Source of the DNA: Pseudoxanthomonas suwonensis
Lineage (GTDB): Bacteria > Pseudomonadota > Gammaproteobacteria > Xanthomonadales > Xanthomonadaceae
Length of the DNA: 64,000 nucleotides
Direction: 5' to 3'
Assembly: GCF_000972865.1 (NCBI RefSeq)
Contig: NZ_CP011144.1
Span: 434,001 to 498,000, forward strand
The position numbers and the translations under genes were made by a program. Below the pieces are notes generated by a model. That model did not search any database. It was not told the DNA's origin and worked only from the letters and a program-made list of their open reading frames with translations. Of the stretch, positions 40,084 to 48,524 are shown in pieces. Numbering within the stretch: position 1 is the first letter of the stretch; every line of letters begins with the position of its first letter.

Positions 40084-41040
40084 ATGACGCGGACCGCGGA
40101 ACCATCGAGCCCCATCCTAACCGACGCCCTGCACGACTCGCTCGCGCAGGCGCAACGTCAGGTCAATGCCCTGGTGCTGGGCAAGCCGCAGGAAGTGCGG
40201 CTGGCCCTGGTCGCACTGCTGGCCGGCGGTCATGTGCTGATCGAGGACCTGCCGGGGCTGGGCAAGACCACTCTGGCGCATGCGCTGGCGGCGACCGTGG
40301 GCCTGGGGTTCCAGCGCATCCAATTCACCTCGGACCTGCTGCCCGCCGATGTGCTCGGCGTCTCGGTCTACGAGGCCGATTCGCGCCAGTTCCGGTTCCA
40401 TCCCGGGCCGGTGTTCACCCAGGTGCTGCTCGCCGACGAGATCAACCGCGCGCCGCCGCGCACGCAGAGCGCGCTGCTGGAGGCGATGGCCGAGCAACAG
40501 GTGACGGTCGATGGCGTCACCCACAACCTGCCCGACCCGTTCTTCGTGATCGCCACCCAGAACCCGGTCGACCTGTCCGGTACCTTCCCGCTGCCCGATT
40601 CGCAGCTGGACCGCTTCCTGCTGCGCTTCTCGCTCGGCTACCCCAATGCCGAATCCGAGCGCGCCCTGCTGACCGGTGCCGACCGCCGCGAACTGATCGC
40701 ACGGGCGCTGCCGGTGCTGGCCGACGGCGAGGTGCAGGCGCTGCGCCGCGCCGCGGAACAGGTACACGCCAGCGAGGCGCTGATCGGCTACGTGCAGGCC
40801 CTGCTCGCGCGCAGCCGCCAGCACCCGGGCATCCGCGTCGGCCTGTCGCCGCGCGCCGGCCTGGCGCTGCTGCGCGCCGCGCGCGCGTACGCGCTGCTGC
40901 TCGGCCGCGGCCACGTACTGCCGGAGGACGTGCAAGCGTTGTTCATCGCCGTCGCCGGACACCGGCTGGCCGGTGAAGCCGAGGCCGGCAGCGGCGCAGC
41001 GCTGGCCAAGGCGGTGCTGCACGCGGTGCCGGTGGACTGA
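40084..41040 (+). CDS. MoxR-family AAA+ ATPase
   Basis: 318-residue AAA+ chaperone-like ATPase: Walker A in IEDLPGLGKTTLA, Walker B in VLLADEINRAPPRTQSALLEAM, sensor region VIATQNPVDLSGTFPLPDSQ. The ATG at 40084 is preceded by AGGAAG. Its stop overlaps the DUF58 start (TGATG). MoxR-DUF58-transglutaminase operons are widespread; MoxR proteins are thought to help assemble VWA-type or membrane partners. Confidence 0.92.
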   Translation: MTRTAEPSSPILTDALHDSLAQAQRQVNALVLGKPQEVRLALVALLAGGHVLIEDLPGLGKTTLAHALAATVGLGFQRIQFTSDLLPADVLGVSVYEADSRQFRFHPGPVFTQVLLADEINRAPPRTQSALLEAMAEQQVTVDGVTHNLPDPFFVIATQNPVDLSGTFPLPDSQLDRFLLRFSLGYPNAESERALLTGADRRELIARALPVLADGEVQALRRAAEQVHASEALIGYVQALLARSRQHPGIRVGLSPRAGLALLRAARAYALLLGRGHVLPEDVQALFIAVAGHRLAGEAEAGSGAALAKAVLHAVPVD

Positions 41041-41996
41041 TGCGGGCCGCGCTGCGCCGCCTGCACGCGCGGCTGCAGGCGTTCGAGCGGCCGCGCGCAC
41101 CGGAGCCGCTGCCGGTCCGGATCGGACGCCGCCGCATCTACGTGCTGCCCACGCCGTTCGGCCTGTTCTACGGGCTGCTGGTGCTGGCCATGACCCTGGG
41201 CGCGCTCAACTACAACAACAACCCGGCGCTGCTGCTGGCCCTGCTGCTGGGCGCGGCCGGACTGGCCAGCCTGATCGCCGGCCACCTGCAGCTGTCGGGC
41301 CTGCAGGTGGAAGCCCTGTCGGCCGAACCGGTCGCGGCGGGCGACGTACTGTGGCTGCGCCTGTCGCTGTCGACCCGCGACGGACGCCGACGCCGCGGCC
41401 TGCGCGGCGACCTCGACGACGCCGTTGCCTGGACCGGCACCGGCGCCGACGGCAACGCCGAGCTCGCACTGTCCGTTCCCACCCACCACCGCGGCTGGCT
41501 CGACCCCGGCCGGATCCGGCTGTCGACCACCCAGCCGCTCGGCCTGGCCCGCGCCTGGTCGCGGGTGTGGCCGCGGCAGCCGCTGCTGGTGTACCCGCGC
41601 GCCGAGGCCAACCCGCCGCCGCTGCCGGACAGCGGCGGCGACGCGCAGCACAGCCGCGTGCATCCGCTGGGCGAGGAACCGCACCAGCTGCGCCCCTACC
41701 GCAGCGGCGATGCGCCGCGCACGATCACCTGGAAGCACAGCGCGCGGCGCGACAGCCTGGTGGTACGCGAATACGAACGCGCGCTGCAGCAGGACGTGCC
41801 GCTCGACTGGGACACGCTGCGCGCGCTGCCGCGGGAACCGCGCATCTCGCGCCTGGCGGCCTGGGTCGACCAGGCCGAGCGCGAGGGGCGTCGCTACCGC
41901 CTGCGCCTGCCGGCGCAGCCCGAGCTCGGCCCGGGCCGTGGTCCGGAACATCGCCACGCCTGCCTGCGCGCGCTGGCGCTGCTGCCGGACGCATGA
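41040..41996 (+). CDS. DUF58 protein
   Basis: 318-residue protein with two adjacent hydrophobic segments near residues 40-80 (GLFYGLLVLAMTLGALNYNN and ALLLALLLGAAGLASLIAG), then a beta-rich region and the DUF58 signature RPYRSGDAPRTITWKHSARR. The usual VWA-like C-terminus is short. Coupled at both ends (TGATG with moxR, ATGA with the transglutaminase gene). Function unknown; probably works with MoxR. Confidence 0.9.
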   Translation: MRAALRRLHARLQAFERPRAPEPLPVRIGRRRIYVLPTPFGLFYGLLVLAMTLGALNYNNNPALLLALLLGAAGLASLIAGHLQLSGLQVEALSAEPVAAGDVLWLRLSLSTRDGRRRRGLRGDLDDAVAWTGTGADGNAELALSVPTHHRGWLDPGRIRLSTTQPLGLARAWSRVWPRQPLLVYPRAEANPPPLPDSGGDAQHSRVHPLGEEPHQLRPYRSGDAPRTITWKHSARRDSLVVREYERALQQDVPLDWDTLRALPREPRISRLAAWVDQAEREGRRYRLRLPAQPELGPGRGPEHRHACLRALALLPDA

Positions 41997-43960
41997 GCGC
42001 CCTCGCCACCAGCGCCATCGCCCCCTCCGCCGGAACCCCGGTGCTGCTGGATCGTGGCAGCCGCGGCTGGGCGCTGGCGGCGGCCGGCCTGGCGCTGCTG
42101 CCGCTGCTGATGACGCTGCCGTCCGGCCTCGGCTTCGGCTTCGGCCTGACCGCGCCGGTGATGGCGTGGCTGGCATGGCGGCGCCCGTTGCCCGGCTGGC
42201 TGCGCATGCTGCTCGCCCTGGCCATGGTCATGGCGGTGTTGGCGGTGATGGGCACACGCCTGGGCCGCGACACCGGCAGCGCGCTGCTGGCGGCGATGCT
42301 GGCGATCAAGCCGACCGAGCTGCGCACCCTGCGCGATGCGCGCAGCCTGGTCGGTTTCGCGCTGTTCGCGCCGTTCGCCGCGTTCCTGCTCGACCAGGGA
42401 CCGCTGGTGATGGCCTTCGCGCTGGCGGCGGTGCTGGCCGGACTGCTCACCCTGCAGCGGCTGGCGGACCTGGAGGCCGGCATCCCTCCGCCGCGGCCGC
42501 GGCAACGGCTGGCCACCATGGGACGGCTGGTGGCGATCGGCCTGCCGCTGGCGTTGCTCGCCTTCTGGCTGTTCCCGCGGCTGGACACACCGCTGTGGGG
42601 CGTGCCCGAACGCGCGATCGCCCAGCTCGGCCTGTCCGACAGCATGAGCCCGGGCGGCTGGCTGGACCTGATGGCCGACGACACCCCGGCGATGCGTGCG
42701 AAGTTCCAGGGCCCGGTGCCGCGGCCGGAGCAGATGTACTGGCGCGGCCCGGTGCTGCTGGACTATGACGGCCGTACCTGGACCCGCAGCCGCTGGCTGG
42801 AATCGCTGCCGCCGGCGCGCACCGAGCCGGGTGCGATCCGCTGGCGCTACGAACTGGAGGTCGAGGCCACCGACCGCCGCGACCTGCCGGCGCTGGACCT
42901 GCCGCTGGTCGTGCCTGAAGGGACCCAGCAGCTGCACGGCCTGAGCCTGGTGACGCCGCGCCCGCTGTCGGCTCCCAGCCGCTGGCAACTGCAGTCGGCG
43001 CCACCCACGCGGTTCGAGCCACAGCTGCGCGAACTGGTGCGCCAGCGCGCGCTGGCCCTGCCGCCGGACCGCGACCCGCGCACGCACGCCCTCGCCCGGC
43101 AATGGCGGCAGGACGCCGGCACCGACGACCAGGCCATCGTCGACCGTGCGCTGGGCTGGATCCGCAGCGACTTCGCCTACACGCTCGACACGCCATTGCC
43201 TGGCCGCCACGCGGTCGACGAATTCCTGTTCGAGACCCGGGCCGGCTACTGCGAGCACTTCAGTTCCGCGTTCACGGTGCTGATGCGCGCAGCCGGCATC
43301 CCGGCGCGGGTGGTCACCGGCTACACCGGCGGCTACCGCAATCCGTTCGGCGACTACTGGATCATCCGGCGCATGGACGCGCACGCCTGGGTCGAGGTCT
43401 GGCTCGATGGTCCGGGCTGGGTGCGGGTGGACCCGACCGCGGCGGTGGCGCCGGAACGGATCTACGACACCCTGGAGCGGCGCATCGGCACCGGCGGCGG
43501 CGGGCTGGATGCGTTGCGGCTGGATCGCCTCGGCGACCTGACCGACTGGCTGCGGCGCGGCTGGAACGACCTGGTGCTGGGCTTCGACGCCAACCGGCAG
43601 CAGGCGCTGCTGCGCCCGCTGGGCCTGCAGCGGCTGCAGCCGTCGCAGCTGCTGCTGCTGTTCGTGGCCACCGCGGCCCTGGCCCTGGCCGGCATGGTCT
43701 GGCTGCTGGCCCGTGGCGAACGCGAGCGCGATCCGCTGCTGCGCGCCTGGCACCGCCTGGGCCGCCGCTACGCGCGGCTGGGCCTGGGGCGGGCGCCGCA
43801 CGAGCCGGCGCTGGCCTGGGCCGTGCGCGTGGCGGCCGCGCATCCGCGCTCGGGCCAGGCGCTGCTCGCGCTCAGCCGGCGTTTCGCCGAGGCGCGTTAC
43901 GCTGGCCGGCATGGGGGGATGCGCCGGCTGCTGGATGACCTGGCGCGGCACCGCCCCTGA
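41993..43960 (+). CDS. TgpA-like membrane transglutaminase (DUF3488 + transglutaminase core)
   Basis: 655-residue inner-membrane protein: about six N-terminal membrane segments (DUF3488), a periplasmic transglutaminase domain with triad Cys420 (AGYCEHFSS), His464 (DAHAWVEVW) and Asp480 (DPTAAV), then one more membrane segment near 555-575 and a cytoplasmic tail. This is the layout of Pseudomonas TgpA, which is essential there. Third gene of moxR-DUF58-tgpA. The ATG is inside the DUF58 stop. Confidence 0.92.
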   Translation: MSALATSAIAPSAGTPVLLDRGSRGWALAAAGLALLPLLMTLPSGLGFGFGLTAPVMAWLAWRRPLPGWLRMLLALAMVMAVLAVMGTRLGRDTGSALLAAMLAIKPTELRTLRDARSLVGFALFAPFAAFLLDQGPLVMAFALAAVLAGLLTLQRLADLEAGIPPPRPRQRLATMGRLVAIGLPLALLAFWLFPRLDTPLWGVPERAIAQLGLSDSMSPGGWLDLMADDTPAMRAKFQGPVPRPEQMYWRGPVLLDYDGRTWTRSRWLESLPPARTEPGAIRWRYELEVEATDRRDLPALDLPLVVPEGTQQLHGLSLVTPRPLSAPSRWQLQSAPPTRFEPQLRELVRQRALALPPDRDPRTHALARQWRQDAGTDDQAIVDRALGWIRSDFAYTLDTPLPGRHAVDEFLFETRAGYCEHFSSAFTVLMRAAGIPARVVTGYTGGYRNPFGDYWIIRRMDAHAWVEVWLDGPGWVRVDPTAAVAPERIYDTLERRIGTGGGGLDALRLDRLGDLTDWLRRGWNDLVLGFDANRQQALLRPLGLQRLQPSQLLLLFVATAALALAGMVWLLARGERERDPLLRAWHRLGRRYARLGLGRAPHEPALAWAVRVAAAHPRSGQALLALSRRFAEARYAGRHGGMRRLLDDLARHRP

Positions 43961-43974
43961 ACCGGAGGCCCGCC

Positions 43975-44508
43975 ATGTCTGTCCGCACCTCGTTCCGCCT
44001 CGTACTCGCCGCCGCGGCGACCGCGCTGCTCGGCGCCTGCGCCACCGCCCCGCAGCCGCTGCAGGGCAGTTTCCTTCCCGTCACCCCCGAGCAGGCAGTG
44101 ATCGGCCAGCAGGTCGGCGCCAGCGTCCGCTGGGGCGGCCGGATCGTGCAGACCACGCCCGGCGCCGACAGCACCTGCTTCCAGGTCGTGGCCACGCCGC
44201 TGAACGCCAGCGGCCGCCCGGACAGCAACGCCGCCGACAACGCCCAGGGCCGCTTCGTCGCCTGCCGCGCCGGCTTCTACGATCCGGCGGTGTTCACGCC
44301 CGGCCGCGAAGTCACCTTCGTCGGCCGCGTGCAGGACACCGAGTCGGTGCGCATCGGCGAGTACGACTACCGGCTGCCGAGGATGGCCGCCGACGTCGTC
44401 TACCTGTGGCCGATCATTCGCGAAGTGCGGGTGGTGCACGATCCGTGGGGTCCCTGGGGTCCCTGGGGTCCGGGCCCGTGGGGACGCTGGGGCTGGTGGG
44501 GCTGGTAG
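43975..44508 (+). CDS. slp: Slp-family outer-membrane lipoprotein
   Basis: 177-residue lipoprotein with lipobox LLGAC and the Slp fold (VTPEQAVIGQQVGASVRWGG, VATPLNASGRPD, GRFVACRAGFYDP, GREVTFVGRV). The C-terminus is unusual: the last 20 or so residues are almost only Gly, Pro and Trp, encoded by tandem CCCTGGGGT repeats at 44450-44470. GGAGG lies 6 nt before the ATG. It follows tgpA by 14 bp and precedes a terminator. Confidence 0.88.
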   Translation: MSVRTSFRLVLAAAATALLGACATAPQPLQGSFLPVTPEQAVIGQQVGASVRWGGRIVQTTPGADSTCFQVVATPLNASGRPDSNAADNAQGRFVACRAGFYDPAVFTPGREVTFVGRVQDTESVRIGEYDYRLPRMAADVVYLWPIIREVRVVHDPWGPWGPWGPGPWGRWGWWGW

Positions 44509-44542
44509 TCCCGACGCCCTTCTGCGCCGCCGTGCAACGTGC

Positions 44543-44567
44543 AAGCGCCGCCTTCGGGCGGCGCTTT
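44543..44567 (+). terminator. Rho-independent terminator after slp
   Basis: 10-bp stem AAGCGCCGCC/GGCGGCGCTT with a TTCG loop (44543-44552 and 44557-44566), followed by T and a T-rich tract. It ends the moxR-slp transcription unit. Confidence 0.8.
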
Positions 44568-44659
44568 GCTTTGCGACGCACCAAGAATGCGGGCGGGCTC
44601 AGGAAGGCGGGGCTCGGGCTAGACCTGAAGGATTCACCCGGGCGGGTGTTCAGATCGCC

Positions 44660-45010
44660 CTACGCGGTACCGAAATGCCCCAGCGGCGCGCCGGCCAGCA
44701 AGTGCAGGTGCACGTGGAACACGGTCTGCCCGCCGTGCTCCCGACAGTTCATCACCACCCGGTAGCCGTCCCGCGCGAAACCCTCGCGCCTTGCATAGTC
44801 GGCCGCCGCCAGCATCAGCCGGCCCAGCAGCTGCGCCTGTTCCGGCGTGGTGTCGTCCAGGGTCGGGATGACCTCGCCCTTGGGCACGAACAGCACGTGC
44901 ACCGGCGCCTGCGGCGCGATGTCCTTGAAGCCGAGGATGTCGTCGTCCTCGTAGACGATTGCCGCGGGGATCTCGCGGCGGATGATCCTGCCGAAGAGGG
45001 TGTCGTTCAT
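44660..45010 (-). CDS. HIT-family nucleotide-binding protein
   Basis: 116-residue HINT-type purine nucleoside phosphoramidase: starts MNDTLFGRIIRREIPAAIVY and has the histidine triad HVHLHLLAG (His99, His101, His103). The start at 45010 is fixed by the conserved N-terminus. Single gene between slp and recR. Confidence 0.95.
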   Translation of the reverse strand: MNDTLFGRIIRREIPAAIVYEDDDILGFKDIAPQAPVHVLFVPKGEVIPTLDDTTPEQAQLLGRLMLAAADYARREGFARDGYRVVMNCREHGGQTVFHVHLHLLAGAPLGHFGTA

Positions 45011-45015
45011 GGGCG

Positions 45016-45104
45016 CGCGGGAAGTGAAGGGGATGGCATGGAGCTTAGCGCTGCGGCAACCGGGGCGCATTCCCCTACTCCGCTCCCCCACTCCCTTCAC
45101 TTCC
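45016..45104. repeat. Inverted spacer repeat between the HIT gene and recR
   Basis: Left arm GCGGGAAGTGAAGGG (45016-45030) and right arm CCCTTCACTTCCGC (45091-45104) are complementary with one unpaired base. Same placement and style as the GGGGAA-type spacer repeats at 11269 and 14253. Confidence 0.65.
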
Positions 45105-45115
45105 GCCTCACCACG

Positions 45116-45715
45116 TCACTCGGGCATCTCGCCACGCGTGCCGAACGCATGCGACAGCGTGCCGCGGTCGACGTACTCCAGTTCCCCGCCCAGCGGCAGG
45201 CCCTGCGCCAGCCGGCTCGGCCGCGCGCCGTGCCGGCGGGCCAGCTGCGCCAGGTAATGCGCGGTGGCCTCGCCCTCGACCGTGGCGCTGGTGGCCACGA
45301 TCAGTTCGGCGACCTCGCCGGCCGCCAGCCGCGCGGCCAGCGCGTCCAGCCCCAGTTCGCGCGGGCCGATGCCGTCCAGCGGCGACAGCCGGCCCTGCAG
45401 CACGTAGTACAGGCCGCGGTAGCCGGTGGCGGTCTCGATCGCCAGGCGGTCGGCCGGTGATTCGACCACGCACAGCTGCTGGCGGTCACGGCCGGCGCTG
45501 GCGCAGGTCGCGCACACGTCGGTCTCGCTGAAGTCGCGGCACTGGCTGCAATGGCCGATCCGCTCGACCGATTCGGCCAGCACCTCGGCCAGGCGGCGGC
45601 CGCCGTCGCGGCCGCGCTCGAGCACGTGGTAGGCCATGCGCTGGGCGGTCTTGCGGCCCACGCCGGGCAGCACCCGGAACGCTTCGATCAGCTGCTCCAG
45701 CAGCGGCGAACTCAT
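45116..45715 (-). CDS. recR: Recombination protein RecR
   Basis: Forms a ring around DNA and with RecO loads RecA. The 199 residues have a helix-hairpin-helix (VLPGVGRKTAQRMAYH), a zinc finger with Cys56, Cys59, Cys68 and Cys71, and a Toprim domain (VVESPADRLAIE). Standard dnaX-ybaB-recR order. Confidence 0.97.
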   Translation of the reverse strand: MSSPLLEQLIEAFRVLPGVGRKTAQRMAYHVLERGRDGGRRLAEVLAESVERIGHCSQCRDFSETDVCATCASAGRDRQQLCVVESPADRLAIETATGYRGLYYVLQGRLSPLDGIGPRELGLDALAARLAAGEVAELIVATSATVEGEATAHYLAQLARRHGARPSRLAQGLPLGGELEYVDRGTLSHAFGTRGEMPE

Positions 45716-45737
45716 GGACGGCGGCGCGCGGTGGCGA

Positions 45738-46058
45738 TCAGAACGGCAGCTTCATTCCCGGCGGCAGCGGCATGCCGGCCGAGGCCTCGGCCATCTTCGC
45801 CTTGGATTCGGCGTCGACCTTGTTGGCGGCGTCGTTGAACGCTGCGGCGATCAGGTCCTCGGCCATTTCCTGGTCGGAGAGGATGCTGGGGTCGATCCGC
45901 ACCTTGCGGCACTCCTTGGCGCCGGTGAGGGTCACGCTGACCATGCCGCCGCCGGCGCTGCCGGTGACTTCCAGCTTGGCCAGTTCCTCCTGGGCGCGCT
46001 GCAGGTTCTCCTGCATCTTCTGCGCCTGTTGCATCAGCTGGGCGATATTGCCGCGCAT
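45738..46058 (-). CDS. ybaB: Nucleoid-associated protein YbaB/EbfC
   Basis: 106-residue DNA-binding dimer: [20 protein letters not shown], then [20 protein letters not shown] and a Pro-rich tail [11 protein letters not shown]. 4 bp after dnaX and 22 bp before recR, so co-transcribed. Confidence 0.96.
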   Translation of the reverse strand: MRGNIAQLMQQAQKMQENLQRAQEELAKLEVTGSAGGGMVSVTLTGAKECRKVRIDPSILSDQEMAEDLIAAAFNDAANKVDAESKAKMAEASAGMPLPPGMKLPF

Positions 46059-46062
46059 GTCG

Positions 46063-47919
46063 TCAGTTCTCGTCTAGAGGTCGGATGGAGTCGGGCACGA
46101 CGCGGGCGCCGTGCTGTTCGATCAGGCGCTTGACGCCCGGATCGTTGAGGAAGGCGTCCTCTGCCGCGCTCTGGCGCGAATCGCGCTCGCGGTCGCGGCG
46201 CTCGTTCAGCGTCTCGGCCGGCGCAACGACGTTCTGGATCGCAATGCGCGGCGCCGCGCCCAGCGAAGCCGCCAGCGCTGCCGCCAGCGCACCGGTGGAG
46301 CGCTCGGTGCTCAGGTATTCGAACCCCGGCGCCAGCGCCAGGGTCAGCACGCCGTCGGCATGCGACACGAAGGCGGTGTGCGCGGCCAGTTCGCGCGCCG
46401 GACCTTTCAGGTCGCAGGCGGCCACGCGCTGCAGCCAGTCCTCGGCGTCGGCGATCGCCACGCCGGCGACCGCGGGCTGCGGCGGGCGCGCTTCCGGCGG
46501 CGGCGCAGGTGGCTGTTGCTGCGGCGGCGCCACGACGATGCCGCGGTCGAGCGCAGCCGCAGCGGCGGGCACCGCGCTGCCGGTGGCCGGGCGCGGCGGC
46601 GGCGTTTCCACGGCAGGTGGCCGGTGCGCGGCGGCAGCGACAGCCACACCCGGGTCGCTCACCGGCGGCCGCGCGGCCGGCGCGGGCGGATCCCAGGGGG
46701 GCGGATCGGAGGCGGCGGCAACCGACCGGGCGGTAGCTGCCGGCGGCGTGGAAGCCGCTGCCGCGGTGGCCGCGACGCGGGCCGTGCCGGCACTGGCGCC
46801 GGTGCCGGCGCCCTGCCCGTCCGCCGCCGGATTGGCATCGGCCTCCGGTTTGAACGCCAGCATCCGCAGCACGCTCATCTCGAAGCCCACCCGCGGCGCC
46901 GGCGCCAGTTCCAGGTCGCGACGGCCGTTGACCGCCATCTGGTACCAGAGTTGCACCACTTCCGGACGCAGGCGCGCGGCGTAGCGCGCCACGTCCAGCC
47001 CTTCGTCCTCGCGCGTGGCGCCCGGCACCAGCTGTTTCACCTGGATCCGGTGCAGCGCCTCGGCCAGCGCCTCCAGCACGTTGCCCCAGTCCGGGGCGAA
47101 GCCGGCCAGGGTCTCGATCGTGGCCAGCAGCTTCTGCCCGTCGCCGTCGGCCAGCGCGTCCAGCAGCGCGGCCACCTGGGTGCGGTCGACGCTGCCGAGC
47201 ATGGCCCGCACCACGTCCTCACGCAGCGCGCCGCCGGCGTAGGCGATCGCCTGGTCCAGCAGCGACAGGCCGTCGCGCAGGCTGCCGTCGGCCGCGCGCG
47301 CCAGCAGGCGGATCGCGCCGGCATCGGCCTCGATCTCCTCGGCGGCCAGGATCCTGGTCATCTGGCCTTCGATCTGGCCCTCATCCAGGCGCTTGAGGTT
47401 GAACTGCAGGCAGCGGCTTAGCACGGTCACCGGCAGCTTCTGCGGATCGGTGGTGGCCAGCAGGAACTTCACGTGCCCCGGCGGCTCCTCCAGGGTCTTG
47501 AGCAGCGCGTTGAACGCCGCCTTGGACAGCATGTGCACCTCGTCGATCAGGTACACCTTGTACTGCCCGCGCGAGGGCATGTACTGCGCGTTCTCGATCA
47601 CCTCGCGCACGTCGTCCACGCCGGTGTTGGAGGCCGCGTCGATCTCCAGCAGGTCGATGTAGCGGCCGGCGTCGATGTCGGTGCAGGCCGGGCAGACACC
47701 GCAAGGCTCGGCGCTGGTGCCCTTCTCGCAGTTCAGCGACTTGGCGAAGATCCGGGCGATGGTGGTCTTGCCCACGCCGCGGGTGCCGGTGAACAGGAAG
47801 GCATGGTGGATCCGGCCGGTGTCCAGGGCGTTGCCCAGCGCGCGCACGACGTGCTCCTGCCCGACCAGCTCGGAAAACCGCTTCGGGCGCCACTTTCGGG
47901 CCAGGACGAGGTAGGACAT
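46063..47919 (-). CDS. dnaX: DNA polymerase III subunits gamma and tau
   Basis: Clamp-loader ATPase and replisome organiser. The 618 residues have Walker [10 protein letters not shown] (45-53), a zinc module with Cys64, Cys73, Cys76 and Cys79, [21 protein letters not shown] and SRCLQF. An Ala/Pro-rich linker (about 365-500) precedes the C-terminal tau domain that binds polymerase. I see no A-run slippery site for frameshifting to gamma. The start at 47919 ([15 protein letters not shown]) is conserved; the upstream open frame is spurious and runs over a tRNA. Confidence 0.96.
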   Translation of the reverse strand: MSYLVLARKWRPKRFSELVGQEHVVRALGNALDTGRIHHAFLFTGTRGVGKTTIARIFAKSLNCEKGTSAEPCGVCPACTDIDAGRYIDLLEIDAASNTGVDDVREVIENAQYMPSRGQYKVYLIDEVHMLSKAAFNALLKTLEEPPGHVKFLLATTDPQKLPVTVLSRCLQFNLKRLDEGQIEGQMTRILAAEEIEADAGAIRLLARAADGSLRDGLSLLDQAIAYAGGALREDVVRAMLGSVDRTQVAALLDALADGDGQKLLATIETLAGFAPDWGNVLEALAEALHRIQVKQLVPGATREDEGLDVARYAARLRPEVVQLWYQMAVNGRRDLELAPAPRVGFEMSVLRMLAFKPEADANPAADGQGAGTGASAGTARVAATAAAASTPPAATARSVAAASDPPPWDPPAPAARPPVSDPGVAVAAAAHRPPAVETPPPRPATGSAVPAAAAALDRGIVVAPPQQQPPAPPPEARPPQPAVAGVAIADAEDWLQRVAACDLKGPARELAAHTAFVSHADGVLTLALAPGFEYLSTERSTGALAAALAASLGAAPRIAIQNVVAPAETLNERRDRERDSRQSAAEDAFLNDPGVKRLIEQHGARVVPDSIRPLDEN

Positions 47920-47980
47920 CGGACGACCGTTTGGACCAGGACCGGCATTGTGCCACGCCCGCCCCACACGCCGGCCGCGC

Positions 47981-48009
47981 TTGTGGCAAGTGCCCGCGGG
48001 CGCTAGAAT
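47981..48009 (+). promoter_or_regulatory. Promoter of tRNA-Ser(GGA)
   Basis: TTGTGG at 47981-47986, 17-bp spacer, TAGAAT at 48004-48009. The transcription start is near 48016, about 37 nt before the mature tRNA. Confidence 0.75.
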
Positions 48010-48052
48010 CCGCGACCCTGATCGTGGCTGATTCGAGCTCCGGACAGGTCCC

Positions 48053-48145
48053 GGAGAGGTGTCCGAGTGGTTGAAGGAGCACGCCTGGAAAGTGTGTAAG
48101 CGTCTAAACCGCGCTTCGGGGGTTCGAATCCCCCTCTCTCCGCCA
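48053..48145 (+). tRNA. tRNA-Ser (anticodon GGA)
   Basis: 93 nt including encoded CCA. Acceptor stem GGAGAGG with UCUCUCC, anticodon loop CUGGAAA (anticodon GGA), long variable arm as in class II tRNAs, T-arm GGGGGTTCGAATCCCCC. It reads UCC and UCU serine codons. The 3' acceptor strand is part of a larger inverted repeat with 48180-48195. Confidence 0.97.
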
Positions 48146-48153
48146 GATATGCG

Positions 48154-48176
48154 AAAGCCCCCGCAAGGGGGCTTTT
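48154..48176 (+). terminator. Terminator of tRNA-Ser(GGA)
   Basis: AAAGCCCCC-GCAA-GGGGGCTTT followed by T. The stem is extended by outer pairing, with G-U pairs, that reaches back into the tRNA 3' end (48134-48149 with 48180-48195). Confidence 0.85.
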
Positions 48177-48187
48177 GCGTATCTGGC

Positions 48188-48315
48188 GGAGAGAGGTGAT
48201 CTGACGAGAACCCCCAACGGGTTCGACAACCCGTGCAGCGGGTTGCACGGTGGCGCAGCCACCGCCCGAAGGGCGAGGCCCCGCAGGGGCCGAGTGAATC
48301 CCTCTCTCTCCACCA
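48188..48315 (+). other. tRNA-Ser-like remnant with a chain of small hairpins
   Basis: It starts with GGAGAGAGG and ends with GAATCCCTCTCTCTCCACCA, which pair as an acceptor stem with a CCA end. The interior is not a tRNA. Instead it has five hairpins in a row between about 48214 and 48291: CGGGTT/AACCCG, GTGCA/TGCAC, GGTGGC/GCCACC, GCCC/GGGC and GGCCCC/GGGGCC. It has its own terminator at 48325-48353. It looks like a decayed or replaced second tRNA-Ser copy. Confidence 0.55.
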
Positions 48316-48324
48316 TATCCGCCG

Positions 48325-48353
48325 AAAACCCCTGCCCGATGGCGGGGGCTTTT
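48325..48353 (+). terminator. Terminator after the tRNA-like remnant
   Basis: AAAACCCCTGCC pairs with GGCGGGGGCTTTT around a CGAT loop. Similar in sequence to the tRNA-Ser terminator at 48154-48176, supporting an old duplication of the tRNA unit. Confidence 0.75.
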
Positions 48354-48524
48354 GCTTTCCGGGGACCGCTCGACGCTCCGCCCTTGATCGGCCCTCCCTG
48401 TCGTCCGCAACGCCGCGCCGGCTATCCTCGCGCCACCGGGAGCAACCGCCGGACATGCCTGCCGCCAACCGCGGACGGCATGCGCCGGCCTTGCTGCCCG
48501 GACCGGGGGCGGGGAAAAACCATC

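Noticed and set aside
46063..47919. Programmed frameshift site in dnaX
   Set aside because: No A-rich slippery sequence is visible; gamma may be made otherwise or not at all.
48003..48468. Open frames covering tRNA-Ser and the tRNA-like remnant
   Set aside because: They translate tRNA sequence; the tRNA fold is unambiguous.
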